The notes under the pieces are model-generated. The model was not told the DNA's origin, did not search any database, and saw only the letters and a program-made list of their open reading frames with translations. The translations under genes were made by a program, and so were the position numbers. A stretch of DNA of 64,000 nucleotides from contig NZ_AFEJ02000001.1 in NCBI RefSeq assembly GCF_000238775.2, positions 310,001 through 374,000 of the forward strand, in the 5' to 3' direction. The stretch comes from Acaryochloris sp. CCMEE 5410. Lineage in GTDB: Bacteria; Cyanobacteriota; Cyanobacteriia; Thermosynechococcales; Thermosynechococcaceae. How positions within the stretch are numbered: position 1 is the stretch's first letter; every line of letters begins with the position of its first letter. Shown here piece by piece: positions 37,578 to 45,436 of this stretch.

Positions 37578-39128
37578 GTTACTGCCCAGGCTTAAATCAT
37601 TGTGTTGAGAATGAAGGTATAACTCTATCTGAGACTATGTTTTAAGCACACCAGCAGTCAATCCGTACTCATTCGTTGAACAAGAAAGTCTCTGACCAGA
37701 AAATTAGTGAATCTGATATTCGAGCAATCTACCATCAAGGAGAGGATGCAGTTGTTGAGCTGGTCACCCTTCTTATTAAACGGATAGAGCGACTAGAAGA
37801 GCATCTTGGCAAAGATAGTCGGAACAGTAGTAAACCACCCTCAAGCGATGGCTTTGGGAAGCGGACCAAAAGTCTACGGGGTAAGAGTAAGCGTAAAAGT
37901 GGGGGTCAAAAAGGCCATCCCGGTAGTACCTTGGAATGGCGTGAAACCGTCGATGCCGTAGTGTTACATCCAGTCACTCAATGTCAAGGCTGTGGTGCCT
38001 CGTTAACAGAGGTCGCCGTCCTTGAGTATGAACTGCGCCAGGTTCATGAGCTGCCCTCCTTGTCATTACAGGTCATCGAGCATCAAGCAGAAGTCAAATA
38101 TTGTGAGCACTGTCAAACCTTGAACCGGGGTAAATTCCCCAGCGATGTCACCAATGTGGTTCAGTATGGCAGTAATCTCAAAGGCTTGATGGTGTATTTG
38201 ATGGAGGCTCAACTGTTGCCGTTTGAGCGCACCCGTGAACTGCTTAAAGACCTCTTGGGTTGTCAGGTTTCTGAAGGAACCCTGTGCAACACCCGTACAA
38301 CCTGTGCCCAGCAATTAGAACCGATTGAAGCCCAGATCAAAGACGCTATTGAGCAAGCAGCTGTGGGACATTTTGACGAGACGGGGTTGCGAGTCAACAG
38401 CAAGTTGTGGTGGCTGCATGTCGCTTGTACGAGTGGATTAACCTACTACTTTGTCCATGCCAAACGCGGCACAGCAGCGATGGACGAAATGGATATTCTG
38501 CCAAACTTTACGGGCACGAGTATTCATGATGGTTGGAAGAGCTATGCCCGCTATGGTTGTACGCATAGCTTATGCAATGCCCATCATTTGCGCGAACTCC
38601 GATTTATTGTTGAACGCTACAAACAACCTTGGGCTGAGGAGATGATCTCACTGCTGCTAGATATCAAAGCTGAGGTAGAGCGGGCAAAAGCTGAACACTT
38701 AAGCGTTCTCGATGCGAGACAAGTCGAGGCGTTTGAGCAGCGGTATCGCCAAGTGTTAGCCGATGGATTCAAGCATAATCCAATGCCAACCGTCGATGAA
38801 AATGCACCCAAGAAACGAGGCAAGCAGAAGCAGAGTACACCCAAAAACTTGCTCGACCGACTTCGAAAGCACCAAGCTGCTGTCTTGGCGTTTATGTATG
38901 ATTTTCAGGTGCCTTTTGATAACAATCAGGCTGAGCGCGATATCCGCATGATGAAGTTGAAGCAGAAGATATCGGGATGTTTTCGCTCCTTGGCAGGTGC
39001 CCAGCAGTTCTGCCGCATTCGCGGTTATATTTCAACTTTGAGAAAGCAAGATATCCCTGTACTGGATGCACTCAAAAGTATTTTTGCTGACAATCCTGTT
39101 AGACCAGTGCTTCAGCCTGGGCAGTAAC
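37578..39128 (+). mobile_element. IS66-family insertion sequence (1551 bp), complete
   Basis: Terminal repeats GTTACTGCCCAGGCT at 37578-37592 and the inverse at 39114-39128, flanked by the 8-bp target duplication AGGCAATC at 37570-37577 and 39129-39136. IS66 elements make 8-bp duplications. It carries a single transposase gene without the accessory tnpA and tnpB, as in the ISBst12 subgroup. It sits inside the transposase gene of the outer transposon. Confidence 0.93.
37676..39127 (+). CDS. IS66-family transposase
   Basis: 483 residues, full length for the TnpC-only subgroup. N-terminal coiled segment and SRNSSKPPSSDGFGKRTKS; zinc-binding pairs CQGCGASL and CEHCQTL near 103 and 141; catalytic residues in HFDETGLRV, HDGWKSYARYGC and DNNQAERDIRMMK with the C-terminal ISGCFRS. 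The stop overlaps the right terminal repeat. The frame is intact, so it may be active. Confidence 0.93.
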   Translation: MNKKVSDQKISESDIRAIYHQGEDAVVELVTLLIKRIERLEEHLGKDSRNSSKPPSSDGFGKRTKSLRGKSKRKSGGQKGHPGSTLEWRETVDAVVLHPVTQCQGCGASLTEVAVLEYELRQVHELPSLSLQVIEHQAEVKYCEHCQTLNRGKFPSDVTNVVQYGSNLKGLMVYLMEAQLLPFERTRELLKDLLGCQVSEGTLCNTRTTCAQQLEPIEAQIKDAIEQAAVGHFDETGLRVNSKLWWLHVACTSGLTYYFVHAKRGTAAMDEMDILPNFTGTSIHDGWKSYARYGCTHSLCNAHHLRELRFIVERYKQPWAEEMISLLLDIKAEVERAKAEHLSVLDARQVEAFEQRYRQVLADGFKHNPMPTVDENAPKKRGKQKQSTPKNLLDRLRKHQAAVLAFMYDFQVPFDNNQAERDIRMMKLKQKISGCFRSLAGAQQFCRIRGYISTLRKQDIPVLDALKSIFADNPVRPVLQPGQ

Positions 39129-39630
39129 AGGCAATCTTTTGACTAGCATAGCCATCAAGTTCCACAACATCTGGTCCAAATTGAGCACAGTACTCATCGA
39201 CCTGCTGTTGGTCGAGTAGATCCCAATGAAGACATAACAAATGACGCATCATCTGTTGACCAACCGTGATAGTCTGCTGCTCTAGAGCGTCTAATGTATG
39301 CCCCAGAGACGGCTCATCTACTTCCAAGGTAGGGACAGGAATCCGATTCAATTCACTTATGGAGGATGAGGGAGAATCGTCTTCAACCCAACCAATAGAA
39401 ATACACAAGTGACCCATCTGATGCCCTGCCAATAAGGATTAGAATGACTTTCTTCCTTACCCTATCAGTCTATTCCCAATGTATTTGATTGACCCAGACC
39501 TTTTGGCCGCTAACAGCCCAAGTCAGATCGCAGCATAAATTGAGTTAGTAGCACATCATGGAACGAATATTGCAAGAGGTCTACTGTAAAGGAATAGAAC
39601 AACCCGCAAAAATTTATAAGTGGCCTATTT

Positions 39631-40596
39631 TTAGGAAAGAATTTCATTGATGCGTTCAATAATATTTACAAGCATTTTTTGATACTTATATTTAATTCTG
39701 TCACGATTATCAGCCAAGTTATTGTAAACACTAATACATAGATTCAAGCGTTCAATATACTCATCTTCAGTCATATTTTCAACAAAATTAAATATATCCT
39801 CATGTGGATAAAAATCGGCAACATCTATAAAGCTATTCTTAGGAAAAGTCTCATAGATGCGGTTGTATTTACCAAAATAAATTGGAAGACAACTTCCTGC
39901 AATACTGTCCCAAATTTTTTCAGTACAATAATAGTCAAAATTAGTATTTTCAAGACACAAGTTAAAATCATATTTCTTCAGTATATCTTGCTTTGAATCT
40001 AGCCAATTATCATTTCTTGATTCTCCAACTGACATGCCATTAGGCCAATCTTTTCCATATATGTCAACAAGCCCTTTTCGATAACCAGCAATACCTAAAT
40101 TCTGGCGAATTTCTGTTAAATTAATATTGCGATTATCTTTAGTTAAGGTAAATTTTTCAGGCTGAGGAATATATGTGCTTAGAAAAGCAATACATCGCGT
40201 TTTATTCAAAAATGCTGAGTTATTAATCTTCTGTATTAATGGAACTTTTTCTCGAATTGCCCATGAGTAAATTGTATAATTACTAATATGAATATCGCCT
40301 GTATATACATTCATAATATAAAACTTTGGTAATATTGAATAAGACTTTAATTGAGCACAAAAATCAGTATTAAAGCGAGGCTCATGAGTCCAAAGGAGAA
40401 TTGGATGATCACCGTATTTAATCATCAAATTTATTCTTTTCCGAATTCCTGGGTTTCGGCGAGTGATAAATAGATCACAATCGCTAGCACTATCAGTAAA
40501 TTCAATATTGTGTTGTCTGAAGAAATTATTTGCTTTTGCATTATTAACTGCAAAAGGGGTATATTTCATTGAATCTAAACGATATAGTTTAATCAT
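39631..40596 (-). CDS. GT10-family glycosyltransferase (alpha-1,3-fucosyltransferase-like)
   Basis: 321 residues. The C-terminal half has the GT10 donor-binding stretch YDFNLCLENTNFDYYCTEKI followed by WDSIAGSCLPIYFG, which matches the alpha-1,3/1,4-fucosyltransferase pattern (F-x-L-x-F-E-N-S ... Y-x-T-E-K-L). HEPRFNTDF near residue 88 is also GT10-like. It would transfer fucose from GDP-fucose to a surface glycan; the acceptor is unknown. The gene is very AT-rich, with no HIP1 site, and lies between mobile elements, so recent acquisition is likely. No other sugar genes are next to it. Confidence 0.8.
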   Translation of the reverse strand: MIKLYRLDSMKYTPFAVNNAKANNFFRQHNIEFTDSASDCDLFITRRNPGIRKRINLMIKYGDHPILLWTHEPRFNTDFCAQLKSYSILPKFYIMNVYTGDIHISNYTIYSWAIREKVPLIQKINNSAFLNKTRCIAFLSTYIPQPEKFTLTKDNRNINLTEIRQNLGIAGYRKGLVDIYGKDWPNGMSVGESRNDNWLDSKQDILKKYDFNLCLENTNFDYYCTEKIWDSIAGSCLPIYFGKYNRIYETFPKNSFIDVADFYPHEDIFNFVENMTEDEYIERLNLCISVYNNLADNRDRIKYKYQKMLVNIIERINEILS

Positions 40597-40915
40597 TAAT
40601 AAACTTTTAATTACTTTAATTTAGTACTTTATAAATTAAATATCATTACATAACAATTCAGCATTGTTGTCATTCACTACATCGTAATGATAAGAAGACA
40701 TCTTGCAAGGTGACCAAATCCAAACATGTCAATTGATCTTGATTCATCGACTATATCGTTTATTCACTAACGCTAACACTTTTGGCGCGAGTGGTTTCAC
40801 GCCTGGTTGACTGACAAAAGTTAAATTACAAAACTTGAAACTTCTGCCAGATGTGGATTTAGAGCTGTCATTCAACTGCATATACAAACGTGTGAATCTG
40901 AAACTCAAGTTGATC
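40597..40915. other. 319-bp intergenic, no gene seen
   Basis: AT-rich upstream region of the GT10 gene (TAATTACTTTAATTTAG area) passing into sequence of unclear origin. A 61-residue minus-strand reading at 40744-40929 has no family pattern and overlaps the end of the decayed transposase; I do not count it. Confidence 0.45.
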
Positions 40916-41105
40916 TTAGCGTTTTCCATCTTGCTTGCGAGAAGCGATGGCCCGATCAGGATCCTTGTGAGTAATAAAACCCACAGAGCAAATTAACTGC
41001 CAGCACCTGGGTCCTGCGGCCTTGATCCACTCCCATCCAATGCGAAAATAACTATTGCAACGAAACCAATGGGTATCGATCGATTGTGCATCAACAAAGT
41101 GTGGG
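40916..41105 (-). pseudogene. C-terminal fragment of an IS4-like transposase
   Basis: The minus strand encodes about 60 residues that end in a stop: DTHWFRCNSYFRIGWEWIK, then GFITHKDPDRAIASRKQDG. The pattern NSYxRIGWxWIK with DPxxAIASRKQ is that of the C-terminus of cyanobacterial IS4-type transposases. The upstream part is missing, cut at or near the IS1-type remnant that overlaps it, so this is debris. Confidence 0.6.
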
Positions 41106-41885
41106 ATAGGTGGCTAAATCTTGCCATTCCCAAGGATGCTCCGTCAGTCCAGCCCGTTGGGCAGCCGTGTTCTTGAATCGAGAGTGGCACCAGATCCAAT
41201 TGAAATAAGTCAGCACCAGTCTTAATGTCACTGCACTCTGTTGCCAGACTTTACCAAACTTGTTCTGACGCCGATGCCAGCGCCCGGTCTGTTGGCGTAG
41301 TATGCCATTGGTCCGCTCTAAGCGCTGTGTCAGAGCTTTACTCACTTGATGGATCACCTCATCGGCTAATTGTCGTGAATACCCTTCCCAGCCATCGGTT
41401 TGCCAATGGTGACAGGCAGTTTTGCCTTCGGTATTCTCAATTAATTCTTGAGCGAGTTCGTCGGTATGTTTGCCAATACGGCCACTGAGCACCAAGCCAC
41501 TGTCTTTGGCGAGACTCAACGCTATCCAGCAATCACCGACGCTCAACTCTTCCGGGTCACAGGGCTTTTGCTTTTTTGACAAAGGACCACAACTCATCTG
41601 CATTGATGACGTCAGTCGAAACGGCCTGAACGTCTTGGTTGTGAATCATTTGGGCTTTATGGCTCGCTGAACGAATCACACTCACACAAGGGTTGTAAGC
41701 CACACCTGTGATGCGGGATAGGCCTCTGAGGTTACTGCCTTCAGCATGAGATTGAAGGATGGTCTGGATGGTTTCAGAAGAAATCTGACGGCGATAATAA
41801 AGGGTATCAAAGGTCTCACTGAAGGTTTGGTGACAGTGGGGGCAACGGTAACGTTGGCTGCCTTTACTGGTTTTACCGTCAGAAG
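41091..41885 (-). pseudogene. decayed IS1-family transposase
   Basis: On the minus strand a first segment reads GKTSKGSQRYRCPHCHQTF ... SRITGVAYNPCVSVIRSAS ... DELWSFVKKAKAL and stops; the second, in a shifted frame, continues KKQKPCDPEELSVGDCWIAL ... TDGWEGYSRQLADEVIHQ ... RLERTNGILRQQTGRWHRRQNKF. Together they are an IS1 transposase. The frame breaks in a run of six A, which would need one less or two more A to stay open. The N-terminal zinc-finger part is also missing, so it is inactive. Confidence 0.8.
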
Positions 41886-42228
41886 ATAGGATAACTCAAC
41901 TCCCTATAGGTTTAACAAACCCACACTTTTTTGATGCACGACCCAATTTTGAAAGCCTGTTTTTCAGACATTAATGGAGTCTCCTAGTTTGACATTTAGG
42001 CACAAGAATCCCGATTGCCTCGAAGAATCTTGGCGTAACGTCAGAAACGAACTAGGAACTCATATTGAAATTCCAAACAGAGTAATGTCTGCGTTCAATA
42101 TAATCTCATATCCCTTCTTTTTTGAAATAAGTAAATCTGCTCAAATCACTATAAGTAAATCAGTTTGCAGACCATCCCATACATGACTATCTCTTGTCAG
42201 CTTTGGATAGTTTTTAGTCCTGCCTATT
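41886..42228. other. 343-bp spacer between IS remnants, no gene seen
   Basis: Sequence between the decayed IS1 copy and the intact one. It includes the flank that originally followed the coiled-coil gene ending near 43304. A 70-residue plus-strand reading at 41974-42186 has no support. No repeat found. Confidence 0.4.
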
Positions 42229-42236
42229 GTCCAGTT

Positions 42237-43303
42237 GGCACTGGTCTGTTAGCAGGATCTAGCTATAATGCTTCCGACGCAACCTAATGTAGATCAATGG
42301 AATGCCCATATTGTCTAAGCGAGAAGATCCTAAAGCGCGGCTTTGATAGCCTGCAAGATGGGACATTAGTCCAGCGATATCAGTGTAAGGATTGCAATCG
42401 GCGTTTCAACGAACGCACGGGTACCCCAATGGCTCGCTTACGCACCGCTAGTTCAGTAGTGAGCTATGCCATCAAAGCTCGCACCGAAGGGATGGGTATT
42501 CGTGCTGCAGGTCGAACTTTCGGTAAATCTCATACCACCATTATGCGTTGGGAAAAACGCCTAGCAGACCAAGCACAGAACTGGTCACCTCCCGCACCAG
42601 CAGCCTCTGATGTGACGGTAGAAGGGGATGAAGTTTACACGCGTGTAGGCAAAAATCTTCCCCCCAGCCAATCCCAGGGCTGGACCATCCATTTCCTTGA
42701 ACGCGAAAGCCGCTATTGGTTGACAGCACAAGCTGGCCTCAAGGATGCACAACTTTTGCAAATGGCGTTTACTCAGCTTGGGAGTGGGTCAAAGCCTGTG
42801 ATGGGATTCGATGGTTTACCGATGGTGAGAGGCGTTATGGACAAGAACTTTGGAAGCTCGCCAATGTCTATCTCAATGGTGAGGAGTGTCATCCTGACTA
42901 TGGGCATCGCAAGGTTTGGCGAGAGGGGTTAGAAGTCGCGATGAAAGTTAAAGGGTCTCAGGGGAATCGGCGAGTAGAGTGGGTGAAAGCAGAGCATCCC
43001 TTTACCGCTATCAGTCTAGGGTCTGAGGTCCATGCCAATCATAATGAGGCTCACAATGCTGCCTTGAGGAGACGATGTAGTGCTTATCGAAGACGGCAGA
43101 ATCTCTACGCTAAGAAGCGGTCGGGGTTACAGCGAGTGCTAGATGTACAACGCCTGATTCATAACTGGGTTAGACCCCATTGGGGGCTCAGTAAGCAGAC
43201 CACACCAGCAATGGAGATGGGATTTTGTTCTCGTCCGTTGAGCACACTAGAACTCCTCACCAATAAAGGGTTTAGGTATGTGCCCTGTTAGTAGACCAGT
43301 GCC
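42237..43303 (+). mobile_element. IS1-type insertion sequence with 8-bp target duplication
   Basis: Terminal repeats share GGCACTGGTCT, then T/A-rich variation and CAGG: left end at 42237, right end (inverse) at 43303. The 8-bp direct repeat GTCCAGTT flanks it at 42229-42236 and 43304-43311. Intact ends and duplication mean the insertion is young. It landed in the 3' end of the coiled-coil gene to its right. Confidence 0.88.
42297..43291 (+). CDS. IS1-type transposase in two overlapping frames
   Basis: The first frame (42297-42932) gives CPYCLSEKILKRGFDS and CKDCNRRF zinc-finger pairs, then RAAGRTFGKSHTTIMRWEKR and VEGDEVYTRVG. The second frame (in use from about 42755 to 43291, -1 relative to the first) gives GIRWFTDGERRYG, then HANHNEAHNAALRRR and HNWVRPHWGLS. 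The switch must occur near the run TTTT at 42754-42757. It may be a programmed -1 frameshift, known in the IS1 family, or a one-base deletion; the element's intact ends do not decide this. Confidence 0.75.
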
Positions 43304-43843
43304 GTCCAGTTGATTGGAGTCTGGGGATGGTTGATTTGAGGGGGGTGTAACTTGCGGAGAAGAATTAGATTGAGATTTGATATTGTTAGAAGATGTCTCT
43401 AAATCCTTAATCTGAGTAGTAACTTGTTGTAATTGGGTTTGTAGTTGTGCCAACGTAGTTTGGTTGGACTGCAGGGTATCCGTTAAATTTCCGGGAACAG
43501 TCTTACGGAGGTCGGTCATTTGATGCTCTAGTTGCTCAACCTGATTAGCGAGACCTGGATCAATACCATTAGCCCTTTGCAATTCTTCTTGGTCTAATTT
43601 TTGCAAGTTAATTACTAACCAAGCAAATCCACCAACCGCCAATAGAATAAGTCCAATGATTAGCCCTATGAGGGATGTGGTACGGTTTCGTAGTTGTTGA
43701 ACATCGCCATTGAGCTTAGTATTCTCAACTCTAATGTTTTGAACCGTCCGATCTAGCTCCGCATACTTTGTCAAATACGATGATTCATGGGATGACTCAT
43801 AGAAACTAGGATCTGAACTAGATGGGTATGGTGGATTGCTCAT
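43247..43843 (-). CDS. single-pass membrane coiled-coil protein, C-terminus altered by IS1 insertion
   Basis: 198-residue reading with a Ser/Pro/Tyr-rich start, a membrane helix about 60-82 (TSLIGLIIGLILLAVGGFAW) and a long coiled coil (about 85-170: EQLEHQMTDLRKTV, LAQLQTQLQQVTTQIKDLE). The real gene once ended ...SPDSNQLD NRQD stop, which is restored if the IS1-type element and one target copy are removed. In the present sequence the last four residues are replaced by about 13 encoded by the IS end (TGLLTGHIPKPFIGEEF). The membrane and coiled-coil parts are intact. Function unknown. Confidence 0.68.
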   Translation of the reverse strand: MSNPPYPSSSDPSFYESSHESSYLTKYAELDRTVQNIRVENTKLNGDVQQLRNRTTSLIGLIIGLILLAVGGFAWLVINLQKLDQEELQRANGIDPGLANQVEQLEHQMTDLRKTVPGNLTDTLQSNQTTLAQLQTQLQQVTTQIKDLETSSNNIKSQSNSSPQVTPPSNQPSPDSNQLDGTGLLTGHIPKPFIGEEF

Positions 43844-43895
43844 AGGTTGTAGATGGTTTTTAGATGGACTTTTTATTATTTGGAAAGTACATGTG

Positions 43896-44501
43896 CTATT
43901 CAGTTCCCTCTGGGACTGGAACCACTGGCGGTGTCGTTGGTGCTCCTTGCGGATTGCTTGGGGGTGTGGGTTCCACCGGCATAGTATTTTCTGGTGTCAT
44001 GGTCTCTGGAGGAGTAGGGACTTCTTCTGGGGAGGTCATTGTTCCATCGGGTTGTTCAGCCCCTCCTTCCATCGATTCATCCATATCATCCGTCGTAGAA
44101 CTGTCTACTGGTGTTTCTTCTGACTCGGTATCAGAAGAATCCATCTCAGGAGCAGTGGAATCCTCAGGTTCTGAAATTTCGGGTTCGACACTTTCAGGCG
44201 TATCTGCAGCCCCTTCAACGTCAGATGAATTGTCAGATGAAGGAACAGTATCTGATTGACTAGTTCCTGAACAACGAGAGTTGAGAGGGAAGTTTTTACA
44301 GAGGATTTTCATTACCTCAGGAGAAAGTTCCTCTTCCTGGGTTTCACTCTCATCGACTTGTGCAACATGGGTATTCGTACTGGCTAAACCTTTAGTTGAA
44401 TCAGGTGTGTCAGCTAGTGCAGGTAAACTTGCCATAAGGCTAGACATACCAATAACTGTTGAAACCAGCTGAATGGGAAAAAGAGATTTAAAATATTTCA
44501 C
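43896..44501 (-). CDS. secreted acidic low-complexity protein
   Basis: 201 residues from the GTG at 44501, which has AAGGA seven bases upstream. N-terminal signal peptide (VKYFKSLFPIQLVSTVIGMS ... PALA, cleavage near ALA-D). The mature protein is a disordered, strongly acidic chain rich in Ser, Thr, Pro, Glu and Asp, with a single short motif MKILCKNFPLNSRCSG holding two Cys about 40 residues after the signal. The last 60 residues are Pro/Thr-rich (PTPPETMTPENTMPVEPTPP). An extracellular or periplasmic role is likely; function unknown. Confidence 0.7.
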   Translation of the reverse strand: MKYFKSLFPIQLVSTVIGMSSLMASLPALADTPDSTKGLASTNTHVAQVDESETQEEELSPEVMKILCKNFPLNSRCSGTSQSDTVPSSDNSSDVEGAADTPESVEPEISEPEDSTAPEMDSSDTESEETPVDSSTTDDMDESMEGGAEQPDGTMTSPEEVPTPPETMTPENTMPVEPTPPSNPQGAPTTPPVVPVPEGTE

Positions 44502-44761
44502 GAAAATTCCTTCGCCTTCGTAGGCAGAACAATAGTTGGGTCGCAGGATGCTGTCCTTTATCCGTAGGACGACTGAGGACAAATACGATCCAGGTTGTGA
44601 TGGATTATTTCTGGTAAATCAAATAGGAATATTGATTTGCACAGTATTCAATTACCAAAGTAGGTTGTGGGTTATGAATGATTTCTCCCACGATGGTTCA
44701 GCAAGCTAGGCTAGTCACCAGACTTATGCCATGTCAGTTTAAGACTGGCTAGTGAGGGTTC

Positions 44762-45019
44762 TTAAGGAGATGGTTCCTCAGAATTGTCAGGCGAGTTTTC
44801 TTCTTCATTAGGAGAAAGTGGTGCCTCAGAAGCAGGTGTTTCCTCTTGAACAGAGGGGGATGACTCTTCTTCTGATTGATTGAGTTCTGCCCCCCCTTGA
44901 GGAGACTCACCTTGGTTGACAGGCGGTGCAGGGATCTCTCGATTAGCCGTTTCACATGCACCCAAAATAGATGCCAATGCCATCATCAAAAAAAGAGGGA
45001 CAAATCTAAGTTTCATCAT
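44762..45019 (-). CDS. small acidic lipoprotein
   Basis: 85 residues with a lipobox, MALASILGAC, after a hydrophobic signal (RFVPLFLMMALASILG), so the Cys at about position 22 would be lipidated and anchor the protein. The rest is Glu/Ser/Pro-rich and disordered. AGGAGG lies six bases before the ATG. It resembles its neighbour (the secreted acidic protein) in style, though not in sequence. Function unknown. Confidence 0.75.
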   Translation of the reverse strand: MMKLRFVPLFLMMALASILGACETANREIPAPPVNQGESPQGGAELNQSEEESSPSVQEETPASEAPLSPNEEENSPDNSEEPSP

Positions 45020-45436
45020 GGATACCTCCTGACAAAACTACTGGATAGCAGTCTTGGTATATGGGCTATATTTCAGAGCCTACGAGGCAAAGGTGAATAA
45101 TGTGAGAATTTATTGAGAACTCTTCAATTTGTGCAACGGAACCCATACAAAACTAAAGGGGTTGTCGATATATAGAGTGGTACTTGATGATCTGGAAGCG
45201 GTTGTTATTGTACAAACGATTTGCGCCACCCAGGTTTCTACTGTTGACTCCTAAGACAGTCTCAGTCAGGTCCTGGTCCTTTTGATACTTCAGACTTAGG
45301 GAGATTACAGCCCACGCCAGCCCCCATTTGCCCCAAGGATGATCAATTATATAAATCCCATGAAGCTCTGTTGGCGATCATATTTTGTGTTCGTGGCTGA
45401 TGAACTTACCTGGCCTGCCATTTGGTTGATGGCTGA
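45020..45436. other. 417-bp intergenic, no gene seen
   Basis: Lies between the lipoprotein (minus) and the protease (minus). No supported reading frame. The region from 45020 to about 45090 must contain the lipoprotein promoter, and no hairpin terminator was seen after the protease stop (45437). Confidence 0.45.

Larger units (their letters stand above)
36080..39432 (-). pseudogene. interrupted transposase of the outer transposon
   Basis: Three minus-strand fragments (39432-39137, 37577-36837, 36603-36080) join in frame once the two inserted elements and one copy of each target duplication are removed. The joined protein reads ...DGYASQKIACRLGILHLQRQ... and ...GWVTLLGDGAKWLRNYF..., then LLLDWHHLRRKC, a DDE-type arrangement (GDGAKW, DWHHL) like ISLre2/ISKra4 transposases; the exact family is not settled. 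The stop codon lies inside the left terminal repeat. It cannot be active as it is, but without the insertions it would be complete, so the loss is recent. Confidence 0.78.
36057..39515 (-). mobile_element. transposon carrying a split transposase, interrupted by two later insertions
   Basis: A perfect 23-base inverted repeat (GTTAGCGGCCAAAAGGTC plus five bases) bounds the element at 36058-36080 and 39492-39514. Inside, on the minus strand, lies one transposase gene in three pieces. It is interrupted by an IS66-type element (37578-39128) and a 233-bp miniature element (about 36604-36836), each with its own terminal repeats and target duplication. No target duplication of the outer element was found, so it may be old or its outer flanks have changed. 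Confidence 0.8.

Noticed and set aside
40744-40929. 61-residue minus-strand reading
   Set aside because: No family pattern; it runs into the stop of the decayed IS4-like fragment.
43864-44259. 131-residue Gly/Ser-rich plus-strand reading
   Set aside because: It is the antisense frame of the acidic secreted protein, which has a signal peptide and a ribosome-binding site.
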